Assembly (NCBI GenBank): GCA_958510825.1
Contig: OY294050.1
Coordinates: forward strand, 11,261,340 to 11,325,339
Direction: 5' to 3'
Origin: Brachypterus glaber
Lineage: Eukaryota; Arthropoda; Insecta; Coleoptera; Kateretidae
DNA: 64,000 bases
Shown piece after piece: positions 1 to 10,151 of this stretch. The first letter of the stretch is position 1. Every line of letters starts with the position of its first letter. Both the position numbers and the translations under genes were made by a program. Under the pieces are notes generated by a model that saw only the letters and a list, made by a program, of their open reading frames with translations, ran no database searches and was not told where the DNA came from.

Positions 1-109
1 CTCTCCTAGCCCATACCTTTTTCTAGTAGCTGGGGGATAGTTCAAGGCAGTGGTTCATAGCCTACAAAGAAGGAAACACGCAAGATTTTAGATGTGACAT
101 CTAATATGG

Positions 110-425
110 TGTGAAGTTAAAAAGGCATTTGACTGTGTACCTCACAAAATTTTAATTTATACCTACGCATGTATGGGGTTAGAGCTGTTTTTTTCTAACC
201 TTACCTCCAAACCTTCAAAATCGAAAACAATAGATACGTATTTTTTTAAAACAATATGTATGATTGATTTTTGAATTATGGTGTACACCAAGGCTCTGTT
301 TTTGGGCCACTTCTGTTCGTTGCGTATACTAACGACATTTTAAATGTTAAGTACATTTGTTAGTAAAATTTATACTATAAACCGTGATGATGCATCTTTT
401 CGGATAAAAATAGTTTTTTCTTCAG
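110..425 (+). pseudogene. Remnant of non-LTR retrotransposon reverse transcriptase
   Basis: Short blocks of reverse-transcriptase similarity can be read on the plus strand in shifting frames. Around 118-150 the translation gives KAFDCVPHKIL, matching the 'AFDxVxH' block of CR1/jockey-type RTs. Around 290-350 it gives GVHQGSVFGPLLF followed by YTNDIL, matching the 'GVPQGSVLGPLLF..YINDL' block. Around 382 a D-D-A-S box remnant follows. The frame is broken between blocks, so this is a dead fragment. Its subfamily cannot be fixed from so little. Confidence 0.8.
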
Positions 426-1609
426 TATTGTGGTAGCTTGAAAGGAAAAAAAATAGTTATCTCGATAGTAATATTGTCTGCGATGATTCGGTAACAATAA
501 ACTGAAAAACAATACTACTTACCTTTGGGAAAATAATAAATATCTCACGAAATATTGGAACAAACAAGCTATATAAGTACCACGGTACTATTATTATTTT
601 ATTCACAATACCCGCTTTTATTTAAATTTTATAGCGTTATTATGTAGTTTTAATTGTTTTTATGGCTACAGTATATTATTATAAATAATAGTTCCTGATT
701 TCTACTTCCGAACATTACCTTATTGTTAAAAAAAAATAGATTGTTTTGGTACCAAGCTAAAATAAGGATTTGCTGCAAATTGTTGCCATTTTGCAGCAAA
801 CTCGATACAACGGAGGTAACGATATATTTTCTATACTTACTATACAAATGCAAGTAGTATTAAATGGTTTAGCAAACTACTGAACATTTTTTTACATATA
901 AATGGGTATTTAGTACCTACATGATAATGGCCATATTACATAGAAATGGGTCTCTAACACGCAGCTATTAACTTGCAGATAATTAATTTTTAACTTATTA
1001 GGCTCAGACTGTCAGTTTTCAAGAGTTAAAATTAGTAAAATCTGAGTAAGATCTGTAACGTATTGGGTAAAAAGAAAGAGCTTAATATGTTCAGCTCATT
1101 GTAATATCCGAGGTGAAACCTTTTTTTTTTTAATTATTTGATGTATTCAGCCAGTGTTTAGTTAATATAAATTGTTATAATATAATTATATATAATATTT
1201 ATAATATTATTATTTGTGAAATGCTGCTATTAAAATAATTATAATTGTTAGAAATAATTGTATCTAATGCTGTAATCTTAATAAAACAAAGAAATTTGTA
1301 ATAGTTAGTTAATCATTATTATCAATAGGAAATTACAGATATTTTTTATTTATTAACTATATAAAAAAATAAATTAATACTATAAAATTGTGTTTATTAT
1401 TGACTTTATAATAAATACCCACTTTATAAATACCTCGATAAAAACATACCGACTTTCTTTCGATTTAGTATACACTTAAAAGTAAAATTCGTATCCCTTA
1501 CACACCCCCTGTATAAATTTCGCTCAAATTTATTACAAGTCGAGAGTGGCGCTTAAACGCCGAACGATTAATGTCGAGTTCATCCGAGAATAGAACAGCA
1601 AGGCCATAA
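426..1609. other. AT-rich intergenic DNA, no gene seen
   Basis: Very AT-rich sequence between the RT remnant and the first MITE. I see no splice-bounded coding blocks, RNA gene or clear repeat ends in it. The only long ORF (minus strand 650-853) has no recognisable family and a low-complexity composition. Confidence 0.6.
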
Positions 1610-1975
1610 GGGAACGTTCAAGTATTACGTAACGCTCCTAGGGGGAGGGAGGGGGACATTTTATGAAGCTGAAGTTTGCAACGTTTTTTTGCATCGAAAA
1701 TTCAAATAGTATATTTAAGCACTTATTCCATAACACGTTTTTAGCGCACTAGTACTTTAGAACATTCGCCGCAAGCGGATTGTTTTCTAAACTTGTACTC
1801 GTGCACTAAAAACGTGTTATGGAATAAGTGCTTTAATATACTATTTGAATTTTCGTTGCAAAAAAACGTTGCAAACTTCAGCTTCATGACATTTTGGAGT
1901 GTTACGCCCATGTTAATTGTATATGAAAATATCAAAATGATCAAAATTTGCGTTACGTAATACTTGAACGTTCCC
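1610..1975. mobile_element. MITE family A, copy 1, interrupted by a nested element
   Basis: Terminal inverted repeats begin with GGGAACGTTCAAGTATTACG and end with its complement (about 26 bp each). The interior contains a segment with 'TTACGCCCATGTTAAT' also found in copies at 26,241-26,405 and 38,858-38,992. The three share ends and interior, so this is a repeat family in the AT-rich background. Copy 1 is longer because a 225-bp palindromic element has inserted into it. Confidence 0.85.
1663..1887. mobile_element. Foldback element nested in MITE A, with 8-bp target-site duplication
   Basis: The element starts ATGAAGCTGAAGTTTGCAAC and ends with the complement; almost its whole length folds back on itself. 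It is bounded by the direct repeat GACATTTT at 1655-1662 and 1888-1895. An 8-bp duplication is typical of hAT- or Mutator-type transposition. A shorter relative of the inner palindrome lies at about 33,128-33,254. Confidence 0.85.
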
Positions 1976-2019
1976 AAAGAGGATACAAATTCTAGTTTGA
2001 AGTGTATACTAAACGGATG

Positions 2020-3115
2020 GATAATCAGTATATTACAATTTAATTATCAATAATGTGATATTACAATTTTAATTAATTAATGTTATAAAATTATTTACAC
2101 CCTTGTTTGTGACTTGACAAAAACTTTGTATTGATACTGTTAAAAAGCTATATATAGCTTTTTTATAAATAGGCTTGCCACCGTAAGAAAAATCCTGTGG
2201 CCGTTCATTTCTAAAAATTTTCGCCTGCGGCGCTAAGCATAATGAGTTATTTTTAGGAGGTTTCTAAACCGAAATTAGGTGATCACCTATTTATTTGAAG
2301 TGACTTTAAGTCTTATAAAAATAATTTTGTTTTTGAATTCTTAGTAATTGTTTGTCCTGAAAACTGTATACTGTAAAAATTTAAGCTTAAAATTTTAATT
2401 AATAGATTTTATAAAATTATTTACATTTTAAATTCTGAGCTGTTGTATGGGACAAGGGCGGATTTATTTTATTTTAAGGGGGGGGATCCATAAGGAAAAA
2501 ATTGCACTTTCACCAAAAATATAATTTTGAAGGTATTTCTATGCTAATATATCTCGCTGGGGGTGGGAGGCATGGTCCCCATGCACCCCCCCCCCCCTAA
2601 ATCCGCCCATAGTATGGGAAAATTATATTTTAATAGGTTTTCTCTACACAATAAATGCTTTATAAAACAATTTGCTTTTCGAATTCTTGGAAATTGCTTA
2701 TCCTGAAAAACTGTAAACTGTAAAAAATTGCGCCGCGGCGCTAAACTTAATTAACGATGATGTGATATCACCATTTTAATAAATTGATTTTATACAAAAT
2801 TATTTACATGTAAAATTTTGAGGTGTCTGGAAAATGCAAAAACTTAAGATTTCTAAAAAAATTCGCCTGCGGCGCTGAACATTATGAGCTGTATTTTAAT
2901 GGGTTTCATCCACCCATTTAAAGTTTTATAAAATAATTAGCTTTGTAAAAATTTTCGCCTGCGGCGCTGAACTTGATTACCATTAATGTGATATTACAAT
3001 TTTAATTAATACATTTTATAAAATTATTTACACCTATGTTTGTGACCTGACAAAAACTTTTTATTGATACTGTTAAAAAGCTAAATAGCCTATTTAAAAT
3101 AGGCTTGCTTGAAAA
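2020..3115. repeat. Degenerate repeat cluster with GCCTGCGGCGC motif
   Basis: A block of about 100 bp (key words TGATATTACAATTTTAATTA, TGACAAAAACTTT, TATTGATACTGTTAAAAAGC) occurs at about 2054-2160 and again at about 2990-3095 in direct orientation. Between them a GC-rich word, TTCGCCTGCGGCGCT or a variant, occurs four times (about 2218, 2728, 2861 and 2953), each followed by a similar AAC/AGC-TTAAT-like tail. This could be a decayed satellite or the direct-repeat ends of an element. A MITE of family B (2456-2608) sits inside. Confidence 0.65.
2456..2608. mobile_element. MITE family B, copy 1
   Basis: Ends GGGCGGATTTA and TAAATCCGCCC are inverted. The interior has CACCAAAAATATAATTTTGA followed by AGGTATTTCTATGCTAATATA. 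The same interior recurs at about 17,598-17,698 and 24,822-24,940, both lacking the right end, so the family is real and dispersed. Confidence 0.8.
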
Positions 3116-3987
3116 GTTAAAAAAATAGGAAAAAAGTTAAAACAAAAGAGGATAACATAACTTTAGGAATCCTAAATTAGGATAGCATAACTTTAAAAAA
3201 TCTCTATTTAAACAATTAATTTGTACAATCAGCCTACCTTAGATTCAGAGTTGGTTTGCAAATAATAAACAATAACAAACATCCAAGTGATCGAAAATAA
3301 CAATAAAACTTTAACATTTCTTCTCATTTTTAAGAAAAATTCAATTTTTAGTTATGCTAATAAACTGTTTTTATCGATTTCCGACAATTTTTCAGTCACA
3401 AACACTTAAAAACATTAAAAATTACCCGGCACAATCCTTTAATATCAAAACAAGTCATACACGAACCCTCCCATCGAATGAAAGCACGATACTGGCATTT
3501 TTCATCATATGCGCTCTGTAAGCTATCGGTATTCTTGTTTCCTTTCTCTATTCGTAATGTTAGACAAAGATAGATGAATGTTGCTTGCTGCAAATCTTAT
3601 TGATATAATTCAGCGCCTACTAGAGCACCAAAACCGTAAATCTATAGATAGCCTTGTTCAATATTTTTTTGTTTTTACAGTTTCCTATCACAGGGACTTT
3701 CGCATTATTCATAAAAAAATAAAAGAATATTTTAATAAAAAATAAATAACAACATATTATATTTAATAGTAAAATATATCGCTCGATTTTGCGCAAAATT
3801 TAAATATTTGCGCATAATTTTTGTAGCGTCATCTTACGCATTAAATTTAAACTATGGCATTGAAGCGCCTCTGTTATTTATAACCCGTACTTAAAAGTCA
3901 GCTGTGTTGTGTAAAAGTTATTAATGACAAAAACATGAATAATAAGCGTGTTTTACAACTAAAATGAAATAAATTAGTGTTGAAAAT
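3116..3987. other. Region upstream of Fuzzy
   Basis: AT-rich stretch before the first Fuzzy codon. It must hold the promoter and 5' UTR, but I see no clear TATA box, initiator or X-box motif here. A minus-strand ORF at 3396-3593 is cysteine-rich but has no recognisable family. Confidence 0.4.
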
Positions 3988-6900
3988 ATGTCCGTTCATA
4001 TTTTTTGTGTAAGTTCTAGTAGTGGTTTGCCAATTTTTTCGAGAAAAAAAGGAAATGCTGAAAGTGTAAGTTTTAAGGTTAGGTTTCCGTCAAAAATTAG
4101 TTTATTTGTATAATTTGTGTGTTTAGCTTCCTTTCTCGACTATTGGAAGCCTAAATGGGGTACATATGTTTGGCAAGCCTATGAATTTAGAGCTTTTAAA
4201 TACTATAAGTGAAGATTATTGTGTTGCATGGAAAGAATTTCATGATAGGTAAGTTTACTTTTTAAACCCTATATAGACTGGGGCCCTGGATGTTTTAAAG
4301 TTGCAGTACTACTGCTAGGAGGCCAACCTCTATGCTAATCCAGAACTTAATTTTCTGAAAAATTTTAAGTTGATTGGATTTCGTTAAGGAGTAGAGGATG
4401 CCTTGATTAAATTTTTAAATTATTCTGGCAAAAATATAGGTGGATATTTTGCAAGTTGTTCAGTATTTGATTAGTAAACATTTATGACCAAAAAATTAGG
4501 CATTTTGATAACTTAAAAGAACAAACAGTATTTAAAACATTAAAAATTTTTAGTGTTGTTCTGATAGGAATTGCAACTGGATGCTCAGTAGAAATTTTAA
4601 CAAAACTGTTGGATTCAGTATTTTCTTCTGTGGTTTTAATAGTAGGCATTGAAGAAGTGCAAAATCAAAGAAATATTGAAAGACTAAAGAGGGAACTGAG
4701 GGTAAGTATCTTCCGACTTTGTTGCCGAATTTTTCTTTGTAAGATGTGTCATCTTAGATGACTGAAGCATGCATGGTGGATCTCAAGTCTTAGTGCCATG
4801 GCTATTAATTTGTGGCTTCTGATGATGATGAATATAATTAGTAATTAATTATTAAGTAATAAAGTTTATTTTCAGGTTTGTTACCCTGTAATAGATAGAT
4901 TACTAGACTCGTTAGATTGTGGAGACTCTAGTAATAAACATTCTTCAGATTTGGTTGGATTTGCTGAAGTGATATTGTGTCCAGAAAACCATTTAATTCA
5001 GGTAATTAATATTTATTAATTTCAGCTTCCCTTTGGCCACTTGGGGTCATGGAAGTAATTCACACTTCATGTGATCTGATCTGATTACCACTGAATGTAA
5101 CTAATGCCATCAGAAAAAGTGCTTTAAACTTGGTGGTTACATATGAAATGTGAGTCACTACCGAGGTCACTACCCACAGATTAATTTTTCGCAAATATGT
5201 GTACCAGCTCAGTAAAATCCCAGCTTAAACCTCAGGCCTTGAAGCCTAAAACTAGACAAAATCCTGAAACTTGGGTAAAACCCTGAAATATTTGCGAAAT
5301 ACTGCCGTATCTTCGGATCTAAAATCGCGCAATCCCAGCTAAAATCTTGGATATTGGGCAGTATCAATAAAAATTTACCAAAAGCTTTTTTTTAAGTAAA
5401 AGATAGTTTTGGTACATTGCATTATTGTAGCAAACAAGCTTTTGCTAAATTTTTATTCACATTGTGGAATATGCTGTAATAGGGTGGACCTTATATTTTT
5501 TTATTATCTTTATATTTTCATTTAGGTTTAACTAGAAAATTCTGAAAATATGAGTGTCAAATTTCTCTAAGGGTCCTAACTGGGACCCTAAAATTCGTAA
5601 TATTACCCAACAATCGTTAAAAATTGTCTGCAATTTTTATATAAGTGAAAAATTTAAAGCAGTTGAAATCTATTTTTTTTTTCTTTTGAATACAAAATTA
5701 TTTGCCAAATTTTAAAATGATCAAAAGATTCTAACCCGTACCGAAAATTAGCCCCTAAAACTAAAATTTACGAATGTTAACCAAACGGTAAACAAACATT
5801 TTGAAAATGTATGAGATCAGACTGAATTTATTTTAAAATTAGTTTTTTTTAATTTAATTTTAGTGTGTCCCCGGTAAATTTATACTTCCATCCGACCAGT
5901 GCTTATAAGTTACAACTTTTATTTTTAGATTGTTCTTGATTCTTTCACCGAATGTATAGATTCCATGTTCAGTTGCGTTCTAATTAATGGAAAGATCGCT
6001 ACAGCAACGGAAAGTTGGTGGACTCTGCATCCCGACGAAATTAAATTGCTTTCTCTATTGGCAACTTCAGAAAATACCAACATTTCCAAAGACATTCCGG
6101 TATTTTTACCATATAAAAGTCCAGCAGTAAGTTAAACAACATATAATTTTTTTCAGGTAGCATGATTCCCGCTCGTCCATACAGAGTTATAGTGTCTGAC
6201 CGAAGGTTAGGTTTTGGCTGCAAAGACTAGTTTCTTGTACTAATCAACTCTGTTCATGACTGGATACTTATACAAAATCCAACTCATTACTTGAATATAG
6301 CGTAACTTATGAAGTGTAATAGTTAATTGGAGTTTATATGTTACCACATGGCTAGCCTTAAAAAATTTAAGTGAAAAGTCAAACCACCCCTGTTTTTTTT
6401 GATTTAAGGTTTTTTTGGGACATTTCCAAACAGTTTTTAACAAAAATTAAAATCGGTCACGAAGCCATTTTTAAACAAAGCCATTCTCAAAAAAAAATGG
6501 AATTTTTTTCTCGCGCTATATGGGTGTGCTAACATATAGCACATATATTCGGTTAATTGTGTGAAATTTTTGTAAAAAAAATATTTCAATAAAAAAAGAT
6601 ATAGGCCGGTGACCACATACAAAACACTGTGCGGCGGCGGCTCACACGCACACCTCTAGTCAGACCCCAGTTGGAAGTTGAAATATTTTTTCCGGGTGTT
6701 ATTATAAGGGATAATTTTTGGTTTTGTTCAGTTTTGTCCACCGACCTGGACAATTTAAAAAAAGTGAACTTTTTCACGAAAAAAATTTCCCGAGACCATT
6801 GAAAAAAAAAGTTGGAAATTTTGTGTCCCGCGCTATTTCTTATGATTGCGCGATAACCGTAGCTCAGAATTTTTTTTTGCCAAAAGATCTCGAAACTAGA

Positions 6901-8002
6901 AACTTGAAGCTTTAAAATGCTTTTTTTTCCATCTCAATACGACCATTTTTCACAAAGATACAGATCTTCAAAAAAACACTAATGCCCTTAATTTTTTGAA
7001 GTATATAAGTATAAGTATATAAAACATGTTTTTTTATTTATCGTATGAAAATGTTTAATTGTGAATTTTATTGTTTTACTACTTATACAATATCCCTAAA
7101 GACTTTTTTTATTTATTTGGTAAAAAACGATCACCATATTATTTTCAGGTTGCATTCAGGTTTATAGCCCTGAAATTAGTCCCTGACATCCAGTTATGTT
7201 GCTTGTGTGGACCTACTCCTAGTTTAAATGATATTGAACATTCTGCGACTCAGTGTTTCAAAAGTTCCATGGATATTTTGAATGCTGCAGCGCAGTGTTA
7301 TCCCAGAAACTTTCCATTAACGTTGCAAGTGGATGGAGGGATTTTAGGGTAAGTTGAAAAAATATGTGATTTAAATTTAACGAAAACTTTATTGTTTTAT
7401 ATATAAAACAATACAAATACTGGCCAACATTCAGCCGACGTGATTTGCGTCGGCCGAAGGTTGGCCAACCGGCGACCGACGTACCAGTGTTTGTAGGGTA
7501 GTAAGCATCTTTCCTGTTTTACTGTCTTTAATTGCATTTGGAACTCTAAATAAAAAGTCCAAACCAATGGTATCGAATGGTATACACTGAGTATATTAGG
7601 GTGACCCACGAAAATTTAAAATTGCAAAATTTGGCGGTCTCACCCCACTATTTGTCTTCACAAGGGAAAAACAGTATATATTACAAGGGGGTAAAACTAT
7701 ACAATGACTTGCCTAGTCAAATAAGGGGTCTGGAAATGACTTCTTTTAAAAAATCACTAAATTTTTTTTTAAAATGGGCATTGTAATGCCGTCTTGATAT
7801 GTGTTATTTTCAATGTATAACTTAAATGACATAAAACCAAATGTAAAATAAATTAACTAGAATAAGGAAAATAAAAAAAGTGAATTATAAAATATTTAAT
7901 ACTGAGATATTATAATTTATTATTCCATCATTCCATCAATCTATTTTCTAATCATCGTACAGAGAGATATTGGTAGACTGACAGTTTCGGGCTGCTGGCC
8001 CT

Positions 8003-8058
<56 letters not shown>

Positions 8059-8708
8059 AAGAGCCTGTAATGAATCTTTTCAAATTCGAATGACTCAATA
8101 AATTCTTTTATTATTATATTATTAAATTTGTTCATTGGGGTAAGAGTATCTTCCTGATTTTTTTCAGAATTTTTGAAAAAAATCTAGAGGTCGCTCACAG
8201 CCATTTTTTAAAAAGATATGTTTCCTTGACTTTTTTATTTTTTTATCCACTCTAATTCGATTATACAAACTGTGGGTACGCCTACCTTGTTCTTAAAGAA
8301 TATTAAATTTTTAGATTGCTTCTTCTTAATACAACTTTAGGAAAATACATGATCTCAAAAAATCCTCAGCCAAGCAGTTCGAAAAAAACAACAAACAGTT
8401 CGCATAGGTTAGACATCCTCAGGACTTTTTTCTATCAAGCTGTCATGGGTTTTCTAATTACTGAAGATTTTAAATTGGAAAATGAAAACCCTCTAAAAGA
8501 AAAACTGAAGGAAAAGGCAAACGACCCGGAATCCAATGTTGGTATAGAAACATACTGGTGTTCTGAGTATCATAAATGTCATGCTCTAAAATCGAACGAT
8601 AATATTTTGTGCGTTTTATATAATTCTTCAGTGCCTACTCATGCGATGAGGTTGATAACGGAAAAAACTCTGAAAATTATTATTTCGGAAAAATTGATTG
8701 GTTGGTAG
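3988..8708 (+). CDS. fuz: Fuzzy (planar cell polarity effector, CPLANE subunit)
   Basis: Seven exons: 3988-4065, 4127-4248, 4554-4701, 4876-5001, 5929-6126, 7149-7348, 8315-8708; phases agree and give 421 residues (vertebrate FUZ is about 418). Family blocks seen: LPFSTIGSLNGVHMFG, AWKEFHD, VGIEEVQNQRNIERLKRELR, ATESWWTLHPDEIKLL, PVFLPYKSP and CCLCGPTPSLN. Fuzzy is a longin-domain protein that works with Inturned and WDPCP at the base of cilia and in planar polarity; here it would act in polarised epithelia and in ciliated sensory cells. The start at 3988 fits the short first exon of the family (MSVHIFCVSSSSGLPIFSRK). Introns hold repeats, including a family-G repeat ending just before exon 5 and a LINE fragment in intron 6. 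Identification is by motif memory, not by alignment. Confidence 0.93.
5482..5905 (+). repeat. Dispersed repeat family G (AGGGTGGACCTTATATT), copy 1
   Basis: Begins AGGGTGGACCTTATATTTTT and contains TAACTAGAAAATT, ACTAAAATTTACGAATGT and CAAACGGTAA in order. The same order of words is found at about 43,396-43,640. It ends near ATCCGACCAGTGC, a word also present at about 45,550, only about 25 bp before the acceptor of Fuzzy exon 5. Confidence 0.7.
6370..6990. repeat. Dispersed repeats in Fuzzy intron 5
   Basis: The stretch at about 6370-6490 (GTCAAACCACCCC, GACATTTCCAAACAG, CACGAAGCC) is repeated at about 40,803-40,920. The stretch at about 6820-6960 (CGCGCTATTTCTTATGATTG, then CGAAACTAGAAACTT) recurs in inverted orientation at about 53,760-53,870. 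Both are old transposon pieces. Confidence 0.65.
7595..8215. mobile_element. MITE family D split by a LINE 3' fragment and a (TA)n tract
   Basis: The left part, 7595-7650 (AGGGTGACCCACGAAAATTT), and the right part, about 8124-8213 (AATTTGTTCATTGGGGTAAG), are adjacent in the intact relative at 9600-9835. Here they are separated by about 470 bp. The insert includes the C-terminal end of a non-LTR retrotransposon ORF (about 7660-7786; KLYNDLPSQIR, then SFKKSLNFFL and a stop) and a (TA)n tract at about 8007-8056. Confidence 0.7.
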
Positions 8709-9420
8709 AGGTTAATCCGAGTAATTTGGTATCCAAATTGGGTACCCCAAATAAGAGTACATTTTTTTCTAAAAAAAAAAATGTTTTCTTAATAATTAAG
8801 CAGATTTAAATAATTAAATTATATCATAGTCTAGCATCTGTAAAAAAAATGTTTAAAAAGGTACATACAGAGAACTTTTTAATGAAAAAAAAAATCCGCG
8901 CCACCAGGGTGAAACATATTCTATTTTTTAATTTCGATTCTGCTGAAATTTGATGTGGGTGTTTTATTCAAGGTCTTTTATATGAGTCAATAGCTAAAAG
9001 TTAAAAATTCAATATAGAGAAAAAGTTAAGGTGGTTCCACTTTTAAGATGTCGTAATTGATTTACAGTAAGCTTGATAATTGGGTTTATATTATTTATTA
9101 CTATTAACTGTTCATAATTCGGCCCCTGAATATGATAAAACCCACACTAATGTAAAAAATAAAAAAAAAACAGGTCAATTCTTGTTACAAGATTACAATG
9201 TAATAATTTAAGATTTAAGGTCATGCGCCATACTGCAAACACTATTTTACTAGATGAAATTCATGGCTTGTTTTATCCCTATGTATGCTCAAAATTAATA
9301 TATTTTATTTTTTAAATATTTTTTGCTCTACCAATAAGTTTAACTTGATAACAGGGTAAAAAATAGGATGGCGTGTCTGGCTTTTTCTTACAGAAAAGGA
9401 CTCTGTATTTATGATAAGTA
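8709..9420. other. Downstream of Fuzzy, no gene seen
   Basis: AT-rich sequence after the Fuzzy stop. It should include the 3' UTR. No coding block or RNA gene is visible. Confidence 0.5.
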
Positions 9421-9500
9421 TTATATTTATATGTTTTGCTATAATCCGTCCAATTTTTGGTTATATTTATATGTTTTGCTATAATCCGTCCAATTTTTGG
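9421..9500. repeat. Perfect 2 x 40-bp tandem duplication
   Basis: Bases 9421-9460 and 9461-9500 are identical (each begins TTATATTTATATGTTTTGCT). No mismatch is seen between the two units, so the duplication is recent or is an assembly artefact. Confidence 0.95.
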
Positions 9501-9599
9501 TGATCCATCACCCTTTATAGATTTTTATATTTTTTATACTACAATAAATAAGTTTTATCACAAAATGTAAATAATTATTATTAATTAAGTATGTACACT

Positions 9600-9835
9600 A
9601 GGGTGACCCACCAAAATTTCAAATTGAAAAATTTGTGGGCTCACCCCTTAAATTTGTTCATTAGGGTAAGAGTATTCTCCCTGATTTTTTTCTAGAAAAA
9701 AATCTAGAGGTGGCTGTGAGCGACCTAGATTTTTGTCAAAAATTCTGAAAATTTTCAGGGATGATACTCTTACCTCAATGAACAAATTTAAGGGGTGAGA
9801 CCGCCAAATTTTTTAATTTTAAATTTTCGTGTAAT
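9600..9835. mobile_element. MITE family D, intact foldback copy
   Basis: The left arm (GGGTGACCCACCAAAATTTC, then GGCTCACCCCTTAAATTTGT and TCATTAGGGTAAGAGTAT) pairs with the right arm (ATACTCTTACCTCAATGAAC, then AAATTTAAGGGGTGAGACCG). The inner part has AAATCTAGAGGT and its complement. The outer few bases of the right end are altered. Confidence 0.85.
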
Positions 9836-10151
9836 GTACACCTTCAATCCATCAAGCGTTCAGTTGTGAGATTTTTCAAGCGACAGTCTTCATAAAAAAT
9901 GGAGATTTTTTTTTGTGAAAATATAACAATATTATAGGTGTCATTTATTACGTAACGGTAAGAGGCTTTTTCATAAAATACGGATTCGTAAAATTTTAAA
10001 TCATAACACCCATTTATCACTCAATTTTAAATGACATCATAGATAAGAATGACATAAAAATGACATAACTTTATTAGAGTAATGACATTTTAAAGTTTAA
10101 ATGACAAACTAGTGTCAGTTTTTGCAAGTGGCAATCGTTTAAAAAAATAAC

